Translations under genes and position numbers: made by a program
Shown: piece after piece, positions 37,144 to 45,704 of the stretch
How the letters are laid out: every line of letters begins with the position of its first letter
Numbering within the stretch: the stretch's first letter is position 1
Assembly (NCBI RefSeq): GCF_028473665.1
Contig: NZ_CP098774.1
Location: 3,252,501-3,316,500 of the forward strand
DNA length: 64,000 nucleotides
Reading direction: 5' to 3'
Source: Sphingomonas sp. QA11
GTDB lineage: Bacteria; Pseudomonadota; Alphaproteobacteria; Sphingomonadales; Sphingomonadaceae
Notes under the pieces: model-generated
Seen by the model: the letters and a program-made list of their open reading frames with translations, nothing else
Told to the model about the DNA's origin: nothing
Databases searched by the model: none

Positions 37144-38316
37144 ATGCAGGACATCGTCATCACCGCCGCCAAGCGCACGCCGGTCGGCAGCTTCCTCGGT
37201 GCGTTCGGATCGACGCCTGCGCACGAACTCGGCCGCATCGCGATCGAAGCGGCGCTCGAACAGGCCGGTGTCGAGGCGGGCGACGTGTCCGAGGTGATCC
37301 TTGGCCAGGTGCTGACTGCGGCGCAGGGCCAGAATCCGGCGCGCCAGGCGTCGATGGCGGCGGGGGTGCCCAAGGAGATCCCGGCCTGGGGCGTCAACCA
37401 GGTCTGCGGATCCGGCCTGCGCGCGGTGGCGCTGGCGGCACAGGCGATCCAGACCGGCGATTCGCGGATCGTCGTCGCGGGCGGACAGGAATCCATGTCG
37501 CTCTCGACTCATGCGCAGAACCTGCGCGGCGGGACGAAGATGGGCAACCTCGCGCTGGTCGACACGATGATCAGCGACGGCCTGACCGATGCGTTCAATA
37601 ACTATCACATGGGAATCACCGCCGAGAACCTGGCCGAGCAATATCAGGTGACGCGCGAGATGCAGGACGTGTTCGCGGTCCGCTCGCAGAACCTCGCCGA
37701 CGCGGCGCGCTCTTCCGGCCGGTTCAAGGACGAGATCGTTCCGGTCACCGTGAAGGGCCGCAAGGGCGACACGATCGTGGCCGATGATGAGTATATTCGC
37801 GCCGGCGTGACTCTGGAGAGCCTGTCAGGTCTTCGCCCGGCGTTCAAGAAGGACGGCACCGTCACCGCCGCCAACGCCTCCGGCCTGAACGACGGCGCAG
37901 CGGCACTGGTGGTCATGAGCCGCGAGGAGGCCGAGAAGCGCGGCAGCCCGATCCTGGCGCGGATCGCGAGCTGGGCATCGGCCGGCGTCGATCCGTCGAT
38001 CATGGGCATCGGCCCGGTGCCGGCGACTCGCCGCGCGCTGGAAAAGGCTGGCTGGACCCTCGCCGATCTCGACCTGATCGAAGCAAACGAAGCCTTCGCG
38101 GCGCAGGCGCTGTCGGTCGGCAAGGAGCTCGGCTGGGACGCCGACAAGGTCAACGTCAATGGCGGCGCGATCGCGATCGGCCACCCGATCGGCGCGAGCG
38201 GGGCGCGCGTGCTGACCACCCTGCTCTACGAGATGGCCAAGCGCGACACGAAGAAGGGCCTCGCCACCCTCTGCATCGGCGGGGGCATGGGCATCGCCCT
38301 CTGCGTGGAACGGTAG
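37144..38316 (+). CDS. Acetyl-CoA C-acetyltransferase (thiolase)
   Basis: Condenses two acetyl-CoA to acetoacetyl-CoA, or cleaves it, supplying PHA precursors or beta-oxidation. The 390-residue protein has the nucleophile C88 ([11 protein letters not shown]), the GHPIGASG motif with H347, and the acid/base C377 ([11 protein letters not shown]). Numbering is one less than in Zoogloea PhaA. AGAGGAG is about ten bases upstream of the ATG. It follows the PhaC-like gene by 32 bases and may be cotranscribed, which favours a PhaA role; atoB is the other possible name. A strong terminator follows. Confidence 0.96.
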   Translation: MQDIVITAAKRTPVGSFLGAFGSTPAHELGRIAIEAALEQAGVEAGDVSEVILGQVLTAAQGQNPARQASMAAGVPKEIPAWGVNQVCGSGLRAVALAAQAIQTGDSRIVVAGGQESMSLSTHAQNLRGGTKMGNLALVDTMISDGLTDAFNNYHMGITAENLAEQYQVTREMQDVFAVRSQNLADAARSSGRFKDEIVPVTVKGRKGDTIVADDEYIRAGVTLESLSGLRPAFKKDGTVTAANASGLNDGAAALVVMSREEAEKRGSPILARIASWASAGVDPSIMGIGPVPATRRALEKAGWTLADLDLIEANEAFAAQALSVGKELGWDADKVNVNGGAIAIGHPIGASGARVLTTLLYEMAKRDTKKGLATLCIGGGMGIALCVER

Positions 38317-38323
38317 GAGATAC

Positions 38324-38357
38324 GCGCCGGCCGATATGATCTCGGCCGGCGCTTTCG
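38324..38357 (+). terminator. Intrinsic terminator after the thiolase gene
   Basis: Perfect 11-base arms GCGCCGGCCGA and TCGGCCGGCGC with a 7-base loop, followed by TTTCG. It starts eight bases past the thiolase stop. Confidence 0.75.
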
Positions 38358-38380
38358 TGCTGGCGCCTCATCGAATATCG

Positions 38381-38420
38381 GCAATTAATTATTGCCATAC
38401 GATAATTATCGTCTTATATT
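38381..38420 (+). promoter_or_regulatory. Promoter with palindromic operator for the DUF2975-HTH pair
   Basis: TTGCCA (38392-38397) and TATATT (38415-38420) are spaced by 17 bases, a good sigma-70-type promoter. The spacer holds the perfect 14-base palindrome ACGATAATTATCGT (38399-38412), and the near-palindrome GCAATTAATTATTGC overlaps the -35 box. The region is markedly AT-rich for this genome. A repressor bound at these sites would block polymerase; the HTH protein encoded downstream is the natural candidate. The Shine-Dalgarno sequence GGAGGT lies four bases from the ATG. Confidence 0.7.
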
Positions 38421-38438
38421 ACCTTCAACGGAGGTGGT

Positions 38439-39047
38439 ATGAGTCGGATGAGCAACGGCAATGATCCCGCCAGCGATGGCCTGACGCCAAGCATGAAGCT
38501 CGCGCGACGCGGGCGAATCTTCTTCGCGATCGCCTGCGCCTGCATGATGGTCATGGCAGCCGCGGCAACCGTGCAGATTCTCCTGCTTCTCCTGCGGGAC
38601 GGGCAATATGCGGGACTGTTGAATGGCGGTTTCGCCTTTGTCCTCCCCGGTGACGACGCGTCGAACCTACCGTCCGATTTCGTCCCGATCTCCCATTTCG
38701 CCGTCTGGCAGTCGGTGCTTGCCGCTGGCCTGCTGACCCTTCGCCTCGTTCCCAGCCTGGTCATCCTCGCCAGCCTGATCGGGCTGTTCCGCCTCTATGC
38801 GCGGCAACTGGTCTTCACCGCCCGGAACGAAGCCCATCTCCATCGCATCGCATGGGCGCTCATAGGATATGCCGTCGTTCCCCTGGTCACTCATGCCGCC
38901 CTGTACGTGGCGGGCATGAGCGCGGTGGCGATAAAGCTGGAACTGCGACAGCTCGACGCGGCGGTGCTCGGCATTCTTCTCTTCGCGTTCGTTCACGTCG
39001 TCGCCTTCGGCTCGGAAATCGATCGCGATCGGGCCGGCTTCGTCTGA
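38439..39047 (+). CDS. DUF2975 membrane protein
   Basis: A 202-residue inner-membrane protein with four hydrophobic segments (IFFAIACACMMVMAAAATVQ; a long one near 90-115; YAVVPLVTHAALYVAG; AVLGILLFAFVHVVAFGSEI), matching the DUF2975 family, and ending EIDRDRAGFV. Members are regularly encoded directly before a small Cro/CI-type HTH gene, as here, where the stop and next start overlap (TGATG). The pair is thought to be a membrane protein plus its regulator; the signal it senses is unknown. Confidence 0.85.
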   Translation: MSRMSNGNDPASDGLTPSMKLARRGRIFFAIACACMMVMAAAATVQILLLLLRDGQYAGLLNGGFAFVLPGDDASNLPSDFVPISHFAVWQSVLAAGLLTLRLVPSLVILASLIGLFRLYARQLVFTARNEAHLHRIAWALIGYAVVPLVTHAALYVAGMSAVAIKLELRQLDAAVLGILLFAFVHVVAFGSEIDRDRAGFV

Positions 39048-39265
39048 TGCCGATCGTGGTCCGCCTCGACGTGATGCTCGCGAAACGCAAGATGCGGTCG
39101 AACGAACTTGCCCGGGCGATCGGCGTCACGGAAGCGAACTTGTCCCTGCTGAAATCGGGCAAGGTAAAGGGCGTTCGCTTCGAAACGCTCGAGGCAATCT
39201 GCCATCATCTCGAGTGCCAGCCCGGCGACCTGCTGGAATTCGATCCGGGCGCGGCGGAGACGTAG
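39047..39265 (+). CDS. XRE-family (YozG-like) HTH regulator
   Basis: A 72-residue DNA-binding protein that is almost only a helix-turn-helix: VVRLDVMLAKRKMRSNELAR, then IGVTEANLSLLKSGKVKGVR (recognition helix) and FETLEAICHHLECQPGDLLE, the YozG/YdaS-like pattern. Its start overlaps the stop of the DUF2975 gene, so translation is coupled. It very likely represses the promoter in front of the pair, where an AT-rich palindrome lies between the -35 and -10 boxes. Confidence 0.9.
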   Translation: MPIVVRLDVMLAKRKMRSNELARAIGVTEANLSLLKSGKVKGVRFETLEAICHHLECQPGDLLEFDPGAAET

Positions 39266-39315
39266 ATTTCCGGCAAGGTCGCCGCGCCAGCCATCATCAC
39301 TATTGGAGAAAATCA

Positions 39316-40200
39316 ATGCGTCCGATTTCGGCGATTGCCGCGTCATGCCTGCTGTTCAGCGCCCATGCCAGTTCAACCGTCCCGCTCACGCCGGCGGGCA
39401 ACGGCCACCTCGTCGTCCCGGCCTTCGTCAACGGCAAGGGTACCGTGCCTTTCATCCTCGACACCGGCGCCGACGGCTCACACGTCTATGACTGGTTCGC
39501 GAAGCAGCAGGGCCTCCCGCCCGGCGAGGCGATCAGCGTGGAGGGAATGACCGGGGCGACGATGATGACGACCTATCGCCTGGACAGTATCGCGGTCGAC
39601 GGGCGTGTCATGCGGAATGTTCGGGTCTCCGGTCTCCCGGACCGGAAGGATGCGGAGATCGTGGCCGGCGTCACGGGCAACGACCTGATGGACGGGTCGA
39701 TCGCGACGTTCGATTTTCCCTGCCGGACCGTCACATTGATACCCAAGCCTGCATCGATGCGCACGATTCTGCAGTCGCGAGCAGCCGTCATCCATGGGGG
39801 ATCGGTCGTCGACGGGACTCAGCTTACATTCCCGGTCACCATCAACGGGGTCGCGGGAACGGCTGTGCTCGATACCGGGTCGCGCGGCACGCAGATCAAC
39901 CCGCTATTCGCCCGCGCGGCTGGCCTGGGCGCCGGCTTCGGTCCCGGCGAAACGCTCTACGGCGCGGCATCGAGCGCGATCGAGACCCGCGAAGGCAAGG
40001 TGGACATATCCTTCGACAACCGCACGGCCAAGGACGTCACGGTGCGGATTGCCGACCTGTCCGTATTCGGGAGCTTCGGTATAGGCGACAGGCCAGCGAT
40101 GATTTTCGGCATCAACGCGATGCGGGATCTGCGGCTGGTCTATGACCATCAGGACAAGCGGTTCTGGTTCGATCGCTCGCGTTGCAAACGGACGGGATAG
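39316..40200 (+). CDS. Secreted aspartyl protease (retropepsin-like)
   Basis: A 294-residue protein with a signal peptide (ISAIAASCLLFSAHASS). Two homologous half domains each carry an intact catalytic motif: FILDTGADGSHVYDW (Asp near residue 54) and AVLDTGSRGTQINPLF (near 182). Each is preceded by V-P-x-x-V/I-N-G, as usual. No PDZ domain, unlike the related protein at 34.1 kb. Predicted periplasmic or outer-membrane-facing; substrate unknown. It follows the HTH gene by 50 bases on the same strand; whether they share a transcript is open. Confidence 0.85.
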   Translation: MRPISAIAASCLLFSAHASSTVPLTPAGNGHLVVPAFVNGKGTVPFILDTGADGSHVYDWFAKQQGLPPGEAISVEGMTGATMMTTYRLDSIAVDGRVMRNVRVSGLPDRKDAEIVAGVTGNDLMDGSIATFDFPCRTVTLIPKPASMRTILQSRAAVIHGGSVVDGTQLTFPVTINGVAGTAVLDTGSRGTQINPLFARAAGLGAGFGPGETLYGAASSAIETREGKVDISFDNRTAKDVTVRIADLSVFGSFGIGDRPAMIFGINAMRDLRLVYDHQDKRFWFDRSRCKRTG

Positions 40201-40229
40201 GTATCAGTCACGCCCGGACGCAAAATGCC

Positions 40230-41249
40230 TCAGCCGGTCCACACCCGCTCGAAGCGGTCGCCCAGGCTGGTCAGCAACTCATATTGCGACATGCCCGACT
40301 GCGCGGCCGCCTCGGGCAGGGCATAATCGAGCGCGAGCCAGTCGCCTTCCGCCAGGTGCGGCGCGGCGCTGACGTCGATAGCGACCAGGTCCATCGAGAC
40401 ACGCCCCAGCAAGGGCAGGCGTTTGCCGTCGTGAAGAGCCGCGCCCGTATTCGAGAAGCCACGGAAATAACCGTCGGCATAGCCGAGGTTGAGGATCGCG
40501 ACCTGGGTCTCGGCAGGCGCGGTCCAGGTGGCATTGTAGCCGATCGTCTGCCCCGCGGCGACGGTACGGCGCTGGAGAATCTGTGCCTCGGGCGCCACGA
40601 CCTGTCGGATCGCGCCGAGTTCGGCCCGTGGAATGCCGCCGTATAAAGCGAGACCGGGCCGGGTCAGGTCGAAGGCATAGTCCGGTCCGAGCGCCACACC
40701 GGCTGAATTGGCAAGGCTCATCCGCTTCGCCTGCGTCCGCCCGGCGAGCGCGGCGAAAGCGACGCGCTGGCGCTCGTTCATCGCGACATCTTCATCAGCG
40801 CAGGCGAGATGGCTCATCAGCGTCTCGATCTCGAGACCATGGAGCAGCGGCAGATCATCGAGCGACAGGCCGAGCCGGTTCATGCCGGTATCGATCATCA
40901 CGTCGCACGGGCCACCCCCAGCCGCCTTCCAGCGCGCGACCTGGCGGGCGCTGTTGAGGATGGGTCGCGCGATCCCCTGCCCCGCCATCACCATATCCTC
41001 GTCGCGCACCCCGTGCAGGACCGACACCTGCACACCAAGGGGAGCGAGCGCCGCCGCCTCCGACCAGATCGCGACGAAGAAGTCCCGGCAGCCCGCTGCC
41101 GCGAGACGCTTCACGATCTCGACCGCGCCGACACCATAACCGTCGGCCTTCACCGCGGCCCCGCATGCCGCACTCCCGCTCATCGTGGCGAGGGTGCGCC
41201 AATTGTCGGTGAGGGCAGTGCTGTCGAGGCGGAGGCGAAGGGGAGTCAT
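40230..41249 (-). CDS. alr: Alanine racemase
   Basis: PLP enzyme making D-alanine for peptidoglycan. The 339-residue protein has the PLP lysine K34 (AAVKADGYGVG), the YNATW block that carries the catalytic tyrosine (QTIGYNATW), GMNRLGL-like substrate segment (IDTGMNRLGLSLDD) and a C-terminal RVSMDLVAIDVS. It is a little shorter than E. coli Alr (about 359), within family range. Alr and DadX cannot be separated by sequence alone; no dadA is adjacent. It converges with the aspartyl protease gene. Confidence 0.95.
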   Translation of the reverse strand: MTPLRLRLDSTALTDNWRTLATMSGSAACGAAVKADGYGVGAVEIVKRLAAAGCRDFFVAIWSEAAALAPLGVQVSVLHGVRDEDMVMAGQGIARPILNSARQVARWKAAGGGPCDVMIDTGMNRLGLSLDDLPLLHGLEIETLMSHLACADEDVAMNERQRVAFAALAGRTQAKRMSLANSAGVALGPDYAFDLTRPGLALYGGIPRAELGAIRQVVAPEAQILQRRTVAAGQTIGYNATWTAPAETQVAILNLGYADGYFRGFSNTGAALHDGKRLPLLGRVSMDLVAIDVSAAPHLAEGDWLALDYALPEAAAQSGMSQYELLTSLGDRFERVWTG

Positions 41250-41718
41250 GCCCCGGCGGTTAGCGGGCTGACTCGCGCTACGCCAGCGCGGATCGCGATC
41301 CCGGAACAGCCCTCGGGCTGACAGTCACTCCAGCGCGAGCGATATCTCGACGGAACGCCCGGGTACCGAGCGATAAATCAGCCTCCCTTCGTCCCGAGTA
41401 GACATCGAGCCTTTCGACGACGCTCGAGACAGGCCTGTCGAAAGGGTGTCTCAAGGAGCAGGCGTTCCGCGCGTCACCCGTACCTCAATGCGGCTTCGCC
41501 ACTTGGTCCCTACTCGACACGAACGGAAACAGGGTAGGACGATTTCCAGCGCGATACTTGTCAGGTGAAGATGAGATGCCCGGACCGAAGCGACCGACTC
41601 GGCCCGGGCGAAAGGGAATTGATTGAGCATCGACGCAGACCACCCGAATCCGGTCAGCGCTGGATCGCCGCCGGGCGAATGTCACCTCGCCTGAACTGAC
41701 TGTCCGATCAGCCAGCCC
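41250..41718. other. Intergenic stretch with a dispersed repeat
   Basis: No gene is supported. From 41388 it contains a repeat unit starting TTCGTCCCGA, with 9-base arms CCTTTCGAC (41410-41418) and GTCGAAAGG (41437-41445). A related copy begins at 49908. The rest shows only short GC-rich inverted segments. Confidence 0.5.
41388..41472. repeat. Dispersed intergenic repeat, copy 1
   Basis: Shares TTCGTCCCGA, CATCGA, GACGCTCG and GGCCTGTCGA in the same order and spacing with the stretch starting at 49908. Its 9-base arms CCTTTCGAC/GTCGAAAGG can form a hairpin. It is related to the GTCCCGA...GTCGA repeat type frequent in sphingomonads. Confidence 0.65.
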
Positions 41719-42546
41719 TTACCAGCGGCGGTGGCGATAGCCCCCGCCATAGCCGCGATAGCCGCCATAGGGCCGTCCATAGCCGTAGTGGCGATAATAC
41801 CAGGCATGATAGGGATAGGGACGATAGGTCCAGCGGCCGCCATAGAAAACCCAGGGCCGGTACCACACTGGCGCGGCATAATAATAGGACGAGCCATAGC
41901 CGTCATAATAAAAGGCCGGCGCGCCGTTGCGAACGACGAAGCCAGGAGGACAGCCAGGGCTGGTTTCGTTGCGGCTCGAATCACCGATCGCCGCGCCGCC
42001 CGCGGCGCCAGCGACGCCACCGATAAAGGCGCCCGCGCCGCGATCGTGGCGACCGGCGACGCTTGAACCGAGCAAGGCGCCGAACAGGCCGCCGATCACG
42101 GCGCCGGCGGCGGCGTTGCTCCGCGCCTTGACGCAGTATCGCTGCGACCAGTCCTCGGCATAGGCCTCGTAGCGCTGATCCTGCGCGTATTGCGCGGCGT
42201 CCTCCTGGTCGGCCAGATAGCCCACCGGGGGCGGGGGCGGCCGGGACCCGTCATAGCCGGGAGGCGGCGCGTCATCCTGGTAATAGCCCTGCTGCGACGG
42301 AGGCGGCGGCTGATAGCCCTGTTGCGGAGGAGGAGCCTCCCGATAGCCCTGGGGTTCCTGATAGGTCGCCTGCGGAGCAGGAGGCTCCTGATACTGATAA
42401 CCCTGCTGCGGCGGCGCCGGCGGCGGATCCCGATAGCCTTGGCCGGGAGGATAATCCTGGGCCGATGCCATGGAGGCAGAGATGGGGGAGATCGCCGTCA
42501 CCACAGCGACCAGAGCGCAGGCAGTTCGCCGAAACGACCGGGACAT
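41719..42546 (-). CDS. Glycine-zipper envelope protein
   Basis: A 275-residue exported protein. Signal peptide to about residue 27 (ALVAVVTAISPISASMASA), then a low-complexity region of P/Q/Y repeats (QGYREAPPPQQGYQPPPP), a glycine-zipper segment (GAVIGGLFGALLGSSVAGRH and GAFIGGVAGAAGGAAIG), and a Tyr/Arg/Gly-rich tail (YRHYGYGRPYGGYRGYGGGY). Such proteins are membrane-associated or surface proteins in sphingomonads; function unknown. The ATG at MSRSFRRTAC has AAAGGA about ten bases upstream, better placed than the ATG three codons earlier. Confidence 0.8.
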   Translation of the reverse strand: MSRSFRRTACALVAVVTAISPISASMASAQDYPPGQGYRDPPPAPPQQGYQYQEPPAPQATYQEPQGYREAPPPQQGYQPPPPSQQGYYQDDAPPPGYDGSRPPPPPVGYLADQEDAAQYAQDQRYEAYAEDWSQRYCVKARSNAAAGAVIGGLFGALLGSSVAGRHDRGAGAFIGGVAGAAGGAAIGDSSRNETSPGCPPGFVVRNGAPAFYYDGYGSSYYYAAPVWYRPWVFYGGRWTYRPYPYHAWYYRHYGYGRPYGGYRGYGGGYRHRRW

Positions 42547-42690
42547 CAAACACATCCTTTTACCGCATTACCCGCACCGATACGCCTTCATGCGTGAACC
42601 GTTGCTGACCGGACCGCATTCGGCCGTCCCACCCCCCAAAATAACGTCGCGGGCGATTGTACCCGCCGCCGCGGACGCTAAGCGGGCATC

Positions 42691-43827
42691 ATGCCAGCCG
42701 AGATCGATCCCTTCCACGCCATCGCCATCAGCCGCGCCGCACACCGGATGTCGGCCGAAGGGCGTTCCATCATCCATATGGAGTTCGGCCAGCCCTCCAC
42801 CGGCGCACCGGCGGCGGCGATCGCCACGGCGCATCATGTGCTCGACAGCGACGGCATGGGCTATTGGGAGAGCATGCCGCTCAAGGCCCGGATCGCGCGG
42901 CATTATGGCGAGGCCTATGGCGTCGCGGTCGACCCCGAGCAGGTGGTGCTCACCTGCGGCGCCTCGCCCGCCTTCGTGCTCGCGCTGTCGTGCCTGTTCG
43001 CACCGGGCGACAGGGTGGCGTTCGCCCGGCCGGGCTATGTCGCCTATCGCAACACGGTGAAGGCGCTTCATCTCGAGCCGGTCGAGATCGGCTGCGGCGC
43101 GGCGGAGCGGTTCCAGATCACGGCGGCGGCGGTCGAACTGCTCGATCCGGCACCGCAGGGGCTGATCCTCGCCAGCCCGGCCAATCCCACCGGCACGATC
43201 ATCGCGCCGGAAGAACTGGCCGCGATCGTCCGGATATGCCGCGAACGGGGAATCCGGATCATCTCCGACGAGATCTATCACGGGCTGAGCTATATCGGGG
43301 CGGTGCGATCGGTGCTGCAGGACGAACCCGACGCGCTGATCGTCAACAGCTTCTCCAAATATTTCAGCATGGCGGCGTGGCGGCTCGGCTGGCTGGTGGT
43401 GCCGCCCGCGCTGATCGACGCCGCGCGGGCGCGGATGGGCAACCTCTTCCTGACGCCGCCCTCGCTGGCGCAGCATGCCGGGCTGGTCGCGTTCGATTGC
43501 CGCGCGGAACTGGGAGGGCATGTCGATACCTATGCGCGCAACCGCGACCTGGTGCTGGCGGCGCTGCCCGCGCTCGGGCTGCGCCGGATCGCGCCGCCTG
43601 ACGGCGCCTTCTATATCTGGGCCGATATCGGGCACCTGACCGATGACAGCATGGCGTTCTGCATGAAGCTGCTCGAGGATACCGGCGTGGCGACGGCGCC
43701 GGGGATCGATTTCGATCCGGTGGAAGGCCACCGCTTCATGCGGTTCAGCTTCGCCGTCTCGACTGACCGGGTGGAGGAAGCGCTGCGCCGGATCACCCCA
43801 TGGTTCGCGGCGCAGACCCGGAACTAG
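42691..43827 (+). CDS. PLP-dependent aminotransferase, class I/II
   Basis: A 378-residue fold I aminotransferase. PLP lysine K223 in NSFSKYFSMAAWRLGW, the PLP-contacting D193 and Y196 in ISDEIYHGLSY, the ASPANPTGTI loop, and the arginine near RFSFA at the C-terminus for the substrate carboxylate. The sequence resembles aspartate/aromatic-type aminotransferases of the AspC/AAT I-gamma group, but the substrate cannot be fixed from sequence. It diverges from the glycine-zipper gene; the ABC-F gene follows 264 bases on without a recognised element between. Confidence 0.92.
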   Translation: MPAEIDPFHAIAISRAAHRMSAEGRSIIHMEFGQPSTGAPAAAIATAHHVLDSDGMGYWESMPLKARIARHYGEAYGVAVDPEQVVLTCGASPAFVLALSCLFAPGDRVAFARPGYVAYRNTVKALHLEPVEIGCGAAERFQITAAAVELLDPAPQGLILASPANPTGTIIAPEELAAIVRICRERGIRIISDEIYHGLSYIGAVRSVLQDEPDALIVNSFSKYFSMAAWRLGWLVVPPALIDAARARMGNLFLTPPSLAQHAGLVAFDCRAELGGHVDTYARNRDLVLAALPALGLRRIAPPDGAFYIWADIGHLTDDSMAFCMKLLEDTGVATAPGIDFDPVEGHRFMRFSFAVSTDRVEEALRRITPWFAAQTRN

Positions 43828-44091
43828 CCGGCGGGCAGCCGAGTGCTGCCGATATCGTCAGCCCCATCGGCATTGCGGGGATGACCGAGACCGGCCAGCA
43901 CCATCACCTCATATCCCGAGTCCCGACCGACCGCGAAAGGCGGTGCCGGCTCGCGCCAACTTGCAACCCGCCCCCCGCGCCTCTACCTCGATCTTCATCA
44001 GGCCGCTGACAACGGCCCTCCGACCGGACGTGTACCATGACCTTCTCTCCGACCGCATCGCCAGCCCGCCTTGCCTTCAGGGAAGTTCATC

Positions 44092-45690
44092 ATGCCCGCC
44101 ATTTCCGTTTCCCAACTATCCTGGTCAACGCCTGACCATCGCCCGGTCCTTGTCGACCTCTCACTGAGCTTCGGCGCAGAGCGCGCCGGCCTGGTCGGGC
44201 GCAACGGCGTCGGCAAATCAACGCTGCTCAAGCTGATCGCGGGCCAGTTGCCGGTCCAGTCGGGCCGGATTTCCGCGAGCGGTACGATCGGTGTGCTGCA
44301 CCAGGTCGTGCAGGTTCGCCCCGACGAGACAGTCGCCGACCTGTTCGGCGCGACGGGGGCGCTCGCCCTGCTGCGCCGCGCGGAGGAAGGTGTCGCCAGC
44401 CTAGAGGAACTTGGCGAGGCGGACTGGACGCTGGAAGATCGTATCGCCTCCGCGCTCGGGAGGGTTGGGCTCGATGCCGGCCCCGATACGCTGCTGACCG
44501 CGCTTTCCGGCGGACAGCGGACGCGCGCGCGCCTGGCAGGCATGGTCTTCGCCGAACCGGATTTCCTGCTGCTCGACGAGCCGACCAACGATCTCGACCG
44601 GGCCGGCCGCGATGCGGTGATCGCGTTGCTCGCCGGGTGGCGGGCGGGCGCGATCGTCGTCAGCCATGATCGCGAGCTGCTCGATACGATGGACTCGATC
44701 GTCGAGATGACCAGCCTCGGCACGACCCGCTATGGCGGCAACTGGACTCACTATCGCGAGCGCAAGGCGATCGAGCTCACGGCGGCCGAACGCGACCTGA
44801 CCGAGGCCGAACGGCAGATGACCGAGGTCGCGCGCGGCATACAGGAAACCGCCGAACGAAAGGCCCGCAAGGACGGTGCCGGCAAGCGCAAGGGCGCCAG
44901 GGGCGACATGCCGCGCATCCTGATCGGCGCGCGCAAGGACCGGGCCGAGGACAGCGGCGGCGAGAACCGGCGCCTCGCCGAGCGGCAGCGGACCCAGGCG
45001 GCCGAGGCAGCAGCGGCAGCGCGGGAGCGGGTCGAGGTGCTCCAGCCCTTTGCGGTGACGCTGGCACCGACCGGGCTGCCGGCGAATCGTGTCGTGCTCG
45101 AGATCAAGGACGTGACCGCCGGCCATGAGACGGGCACGCCGGTACTGCGCAACCTTTCGCTGACGATCAGCGGGCCGGAACGGGTCGCGGTGACGGGGCC
45201 GAACGGATCGGGCAAGACGACCCTGCTCGGCCTGATCACCGGCGCGCTGGCGCCGTGGAGCGGCACGGTGCGGGTCCAGGTCGATCTTGCCATGCTCGAC
45301 CAGCGGGTGAGCCTGCTCGACCCGCACGGCTCGATCCGCGACAATTATGCGCGGATCAACGGCACGACCGACGAGAATGCGTGCCGGGCGGCGCTGGCGC
45401 GCTTCATGTTCCGCGCCGACGCCGCCCTGCAGATCGTCTCGACGCTCAGCGGTGGGCAGATGCTGCGCGCCGGGCTGGCCTGTGTGCTGGGCGGAGAGCG
45501 CCCCCCTTCGCTGCTGATCCTGGACGAGCCGACCAACCATCTCGACCTTGACTCGATCGAGGCGGTCGAGGCCGGACTAGCCGCCTATGACGGGGCGCTG
45601 CTTGTGGTCAGCCACGACGAAGCGTTCCTTGACGCGATCGGGGTTGAGCGACGGGTGGCGCTGGGCGGGACGCAGCGGGACGACCCATAA
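44092..45690 (+). CDS. ABC-F family ATPase
   Basis: A 532-residue cytoplasmic protein with two ABC domains and no membrane part. Walker A loops GRNGVGKST and GPNGSGKTT, signatures LSGGQRTRARLAG and LSGGQMLRAGLAC, and Walker B LLLDEPTNDLD and LLILDEPTNHLD are complete. The linker is a charged helical pair (about 235-310; KARKDGAGKRKGARGD) as in translation-acting ABC-F factors. Which subfamily it belongs to (Uup, EttA or a resistance factor) is not clear; the linker resembles Uup-like small ABC-F proteins. The ATG was preferred to an upstream TTG because AGGGAAG lies nine bases before it. Confidence 0.9.
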   Translation: MPAISVSQLSWSTPDHRPVLVDLSLSFGAERAGLVGRNGVGKSTLLKLIAGQLPVQSGRISASGTIGVLHQVVQVRPDETVADLFGATGALALLRRAEEGVASLEELGEADWTLEDRIASALGRVGLDAGPDTLLTALSGGQRTRARLAGMVFAEPDFLLLDEPTNDLDRAGRDAVIALLAGWRAGAIVVSHDRELLDTMDSIVEMTSLGTTRYGGNWTHYRERKAIELTAAERDLTEAERQMTEVARGIQETAERKARKDGAGKRKGARGDMPRILIGARKDRAEDSGGENRRLAERQRTQAAEAAAAARERVEVLQPFAVTLAPTGLPANRVVLEIKDVTAGHETGTPVLRNLSLTISGPERVAVTGPNGSGKTTLLGLITGALAPWSGTVRVQVDLAMLDQRVSLLDPHGSIRDNYARINGTTDENACRAALARFMFRADAALQIVSTLSGGQMLRAGLACVLGGERPPSLLILDEPTNHLDLDSIEAVEAGLAAYDGALLVVSHDEAFLDAIGVERRVALGGTQRDDP

Positions 45691-45704
45691 CCGGGCAACG
45701 AGCC

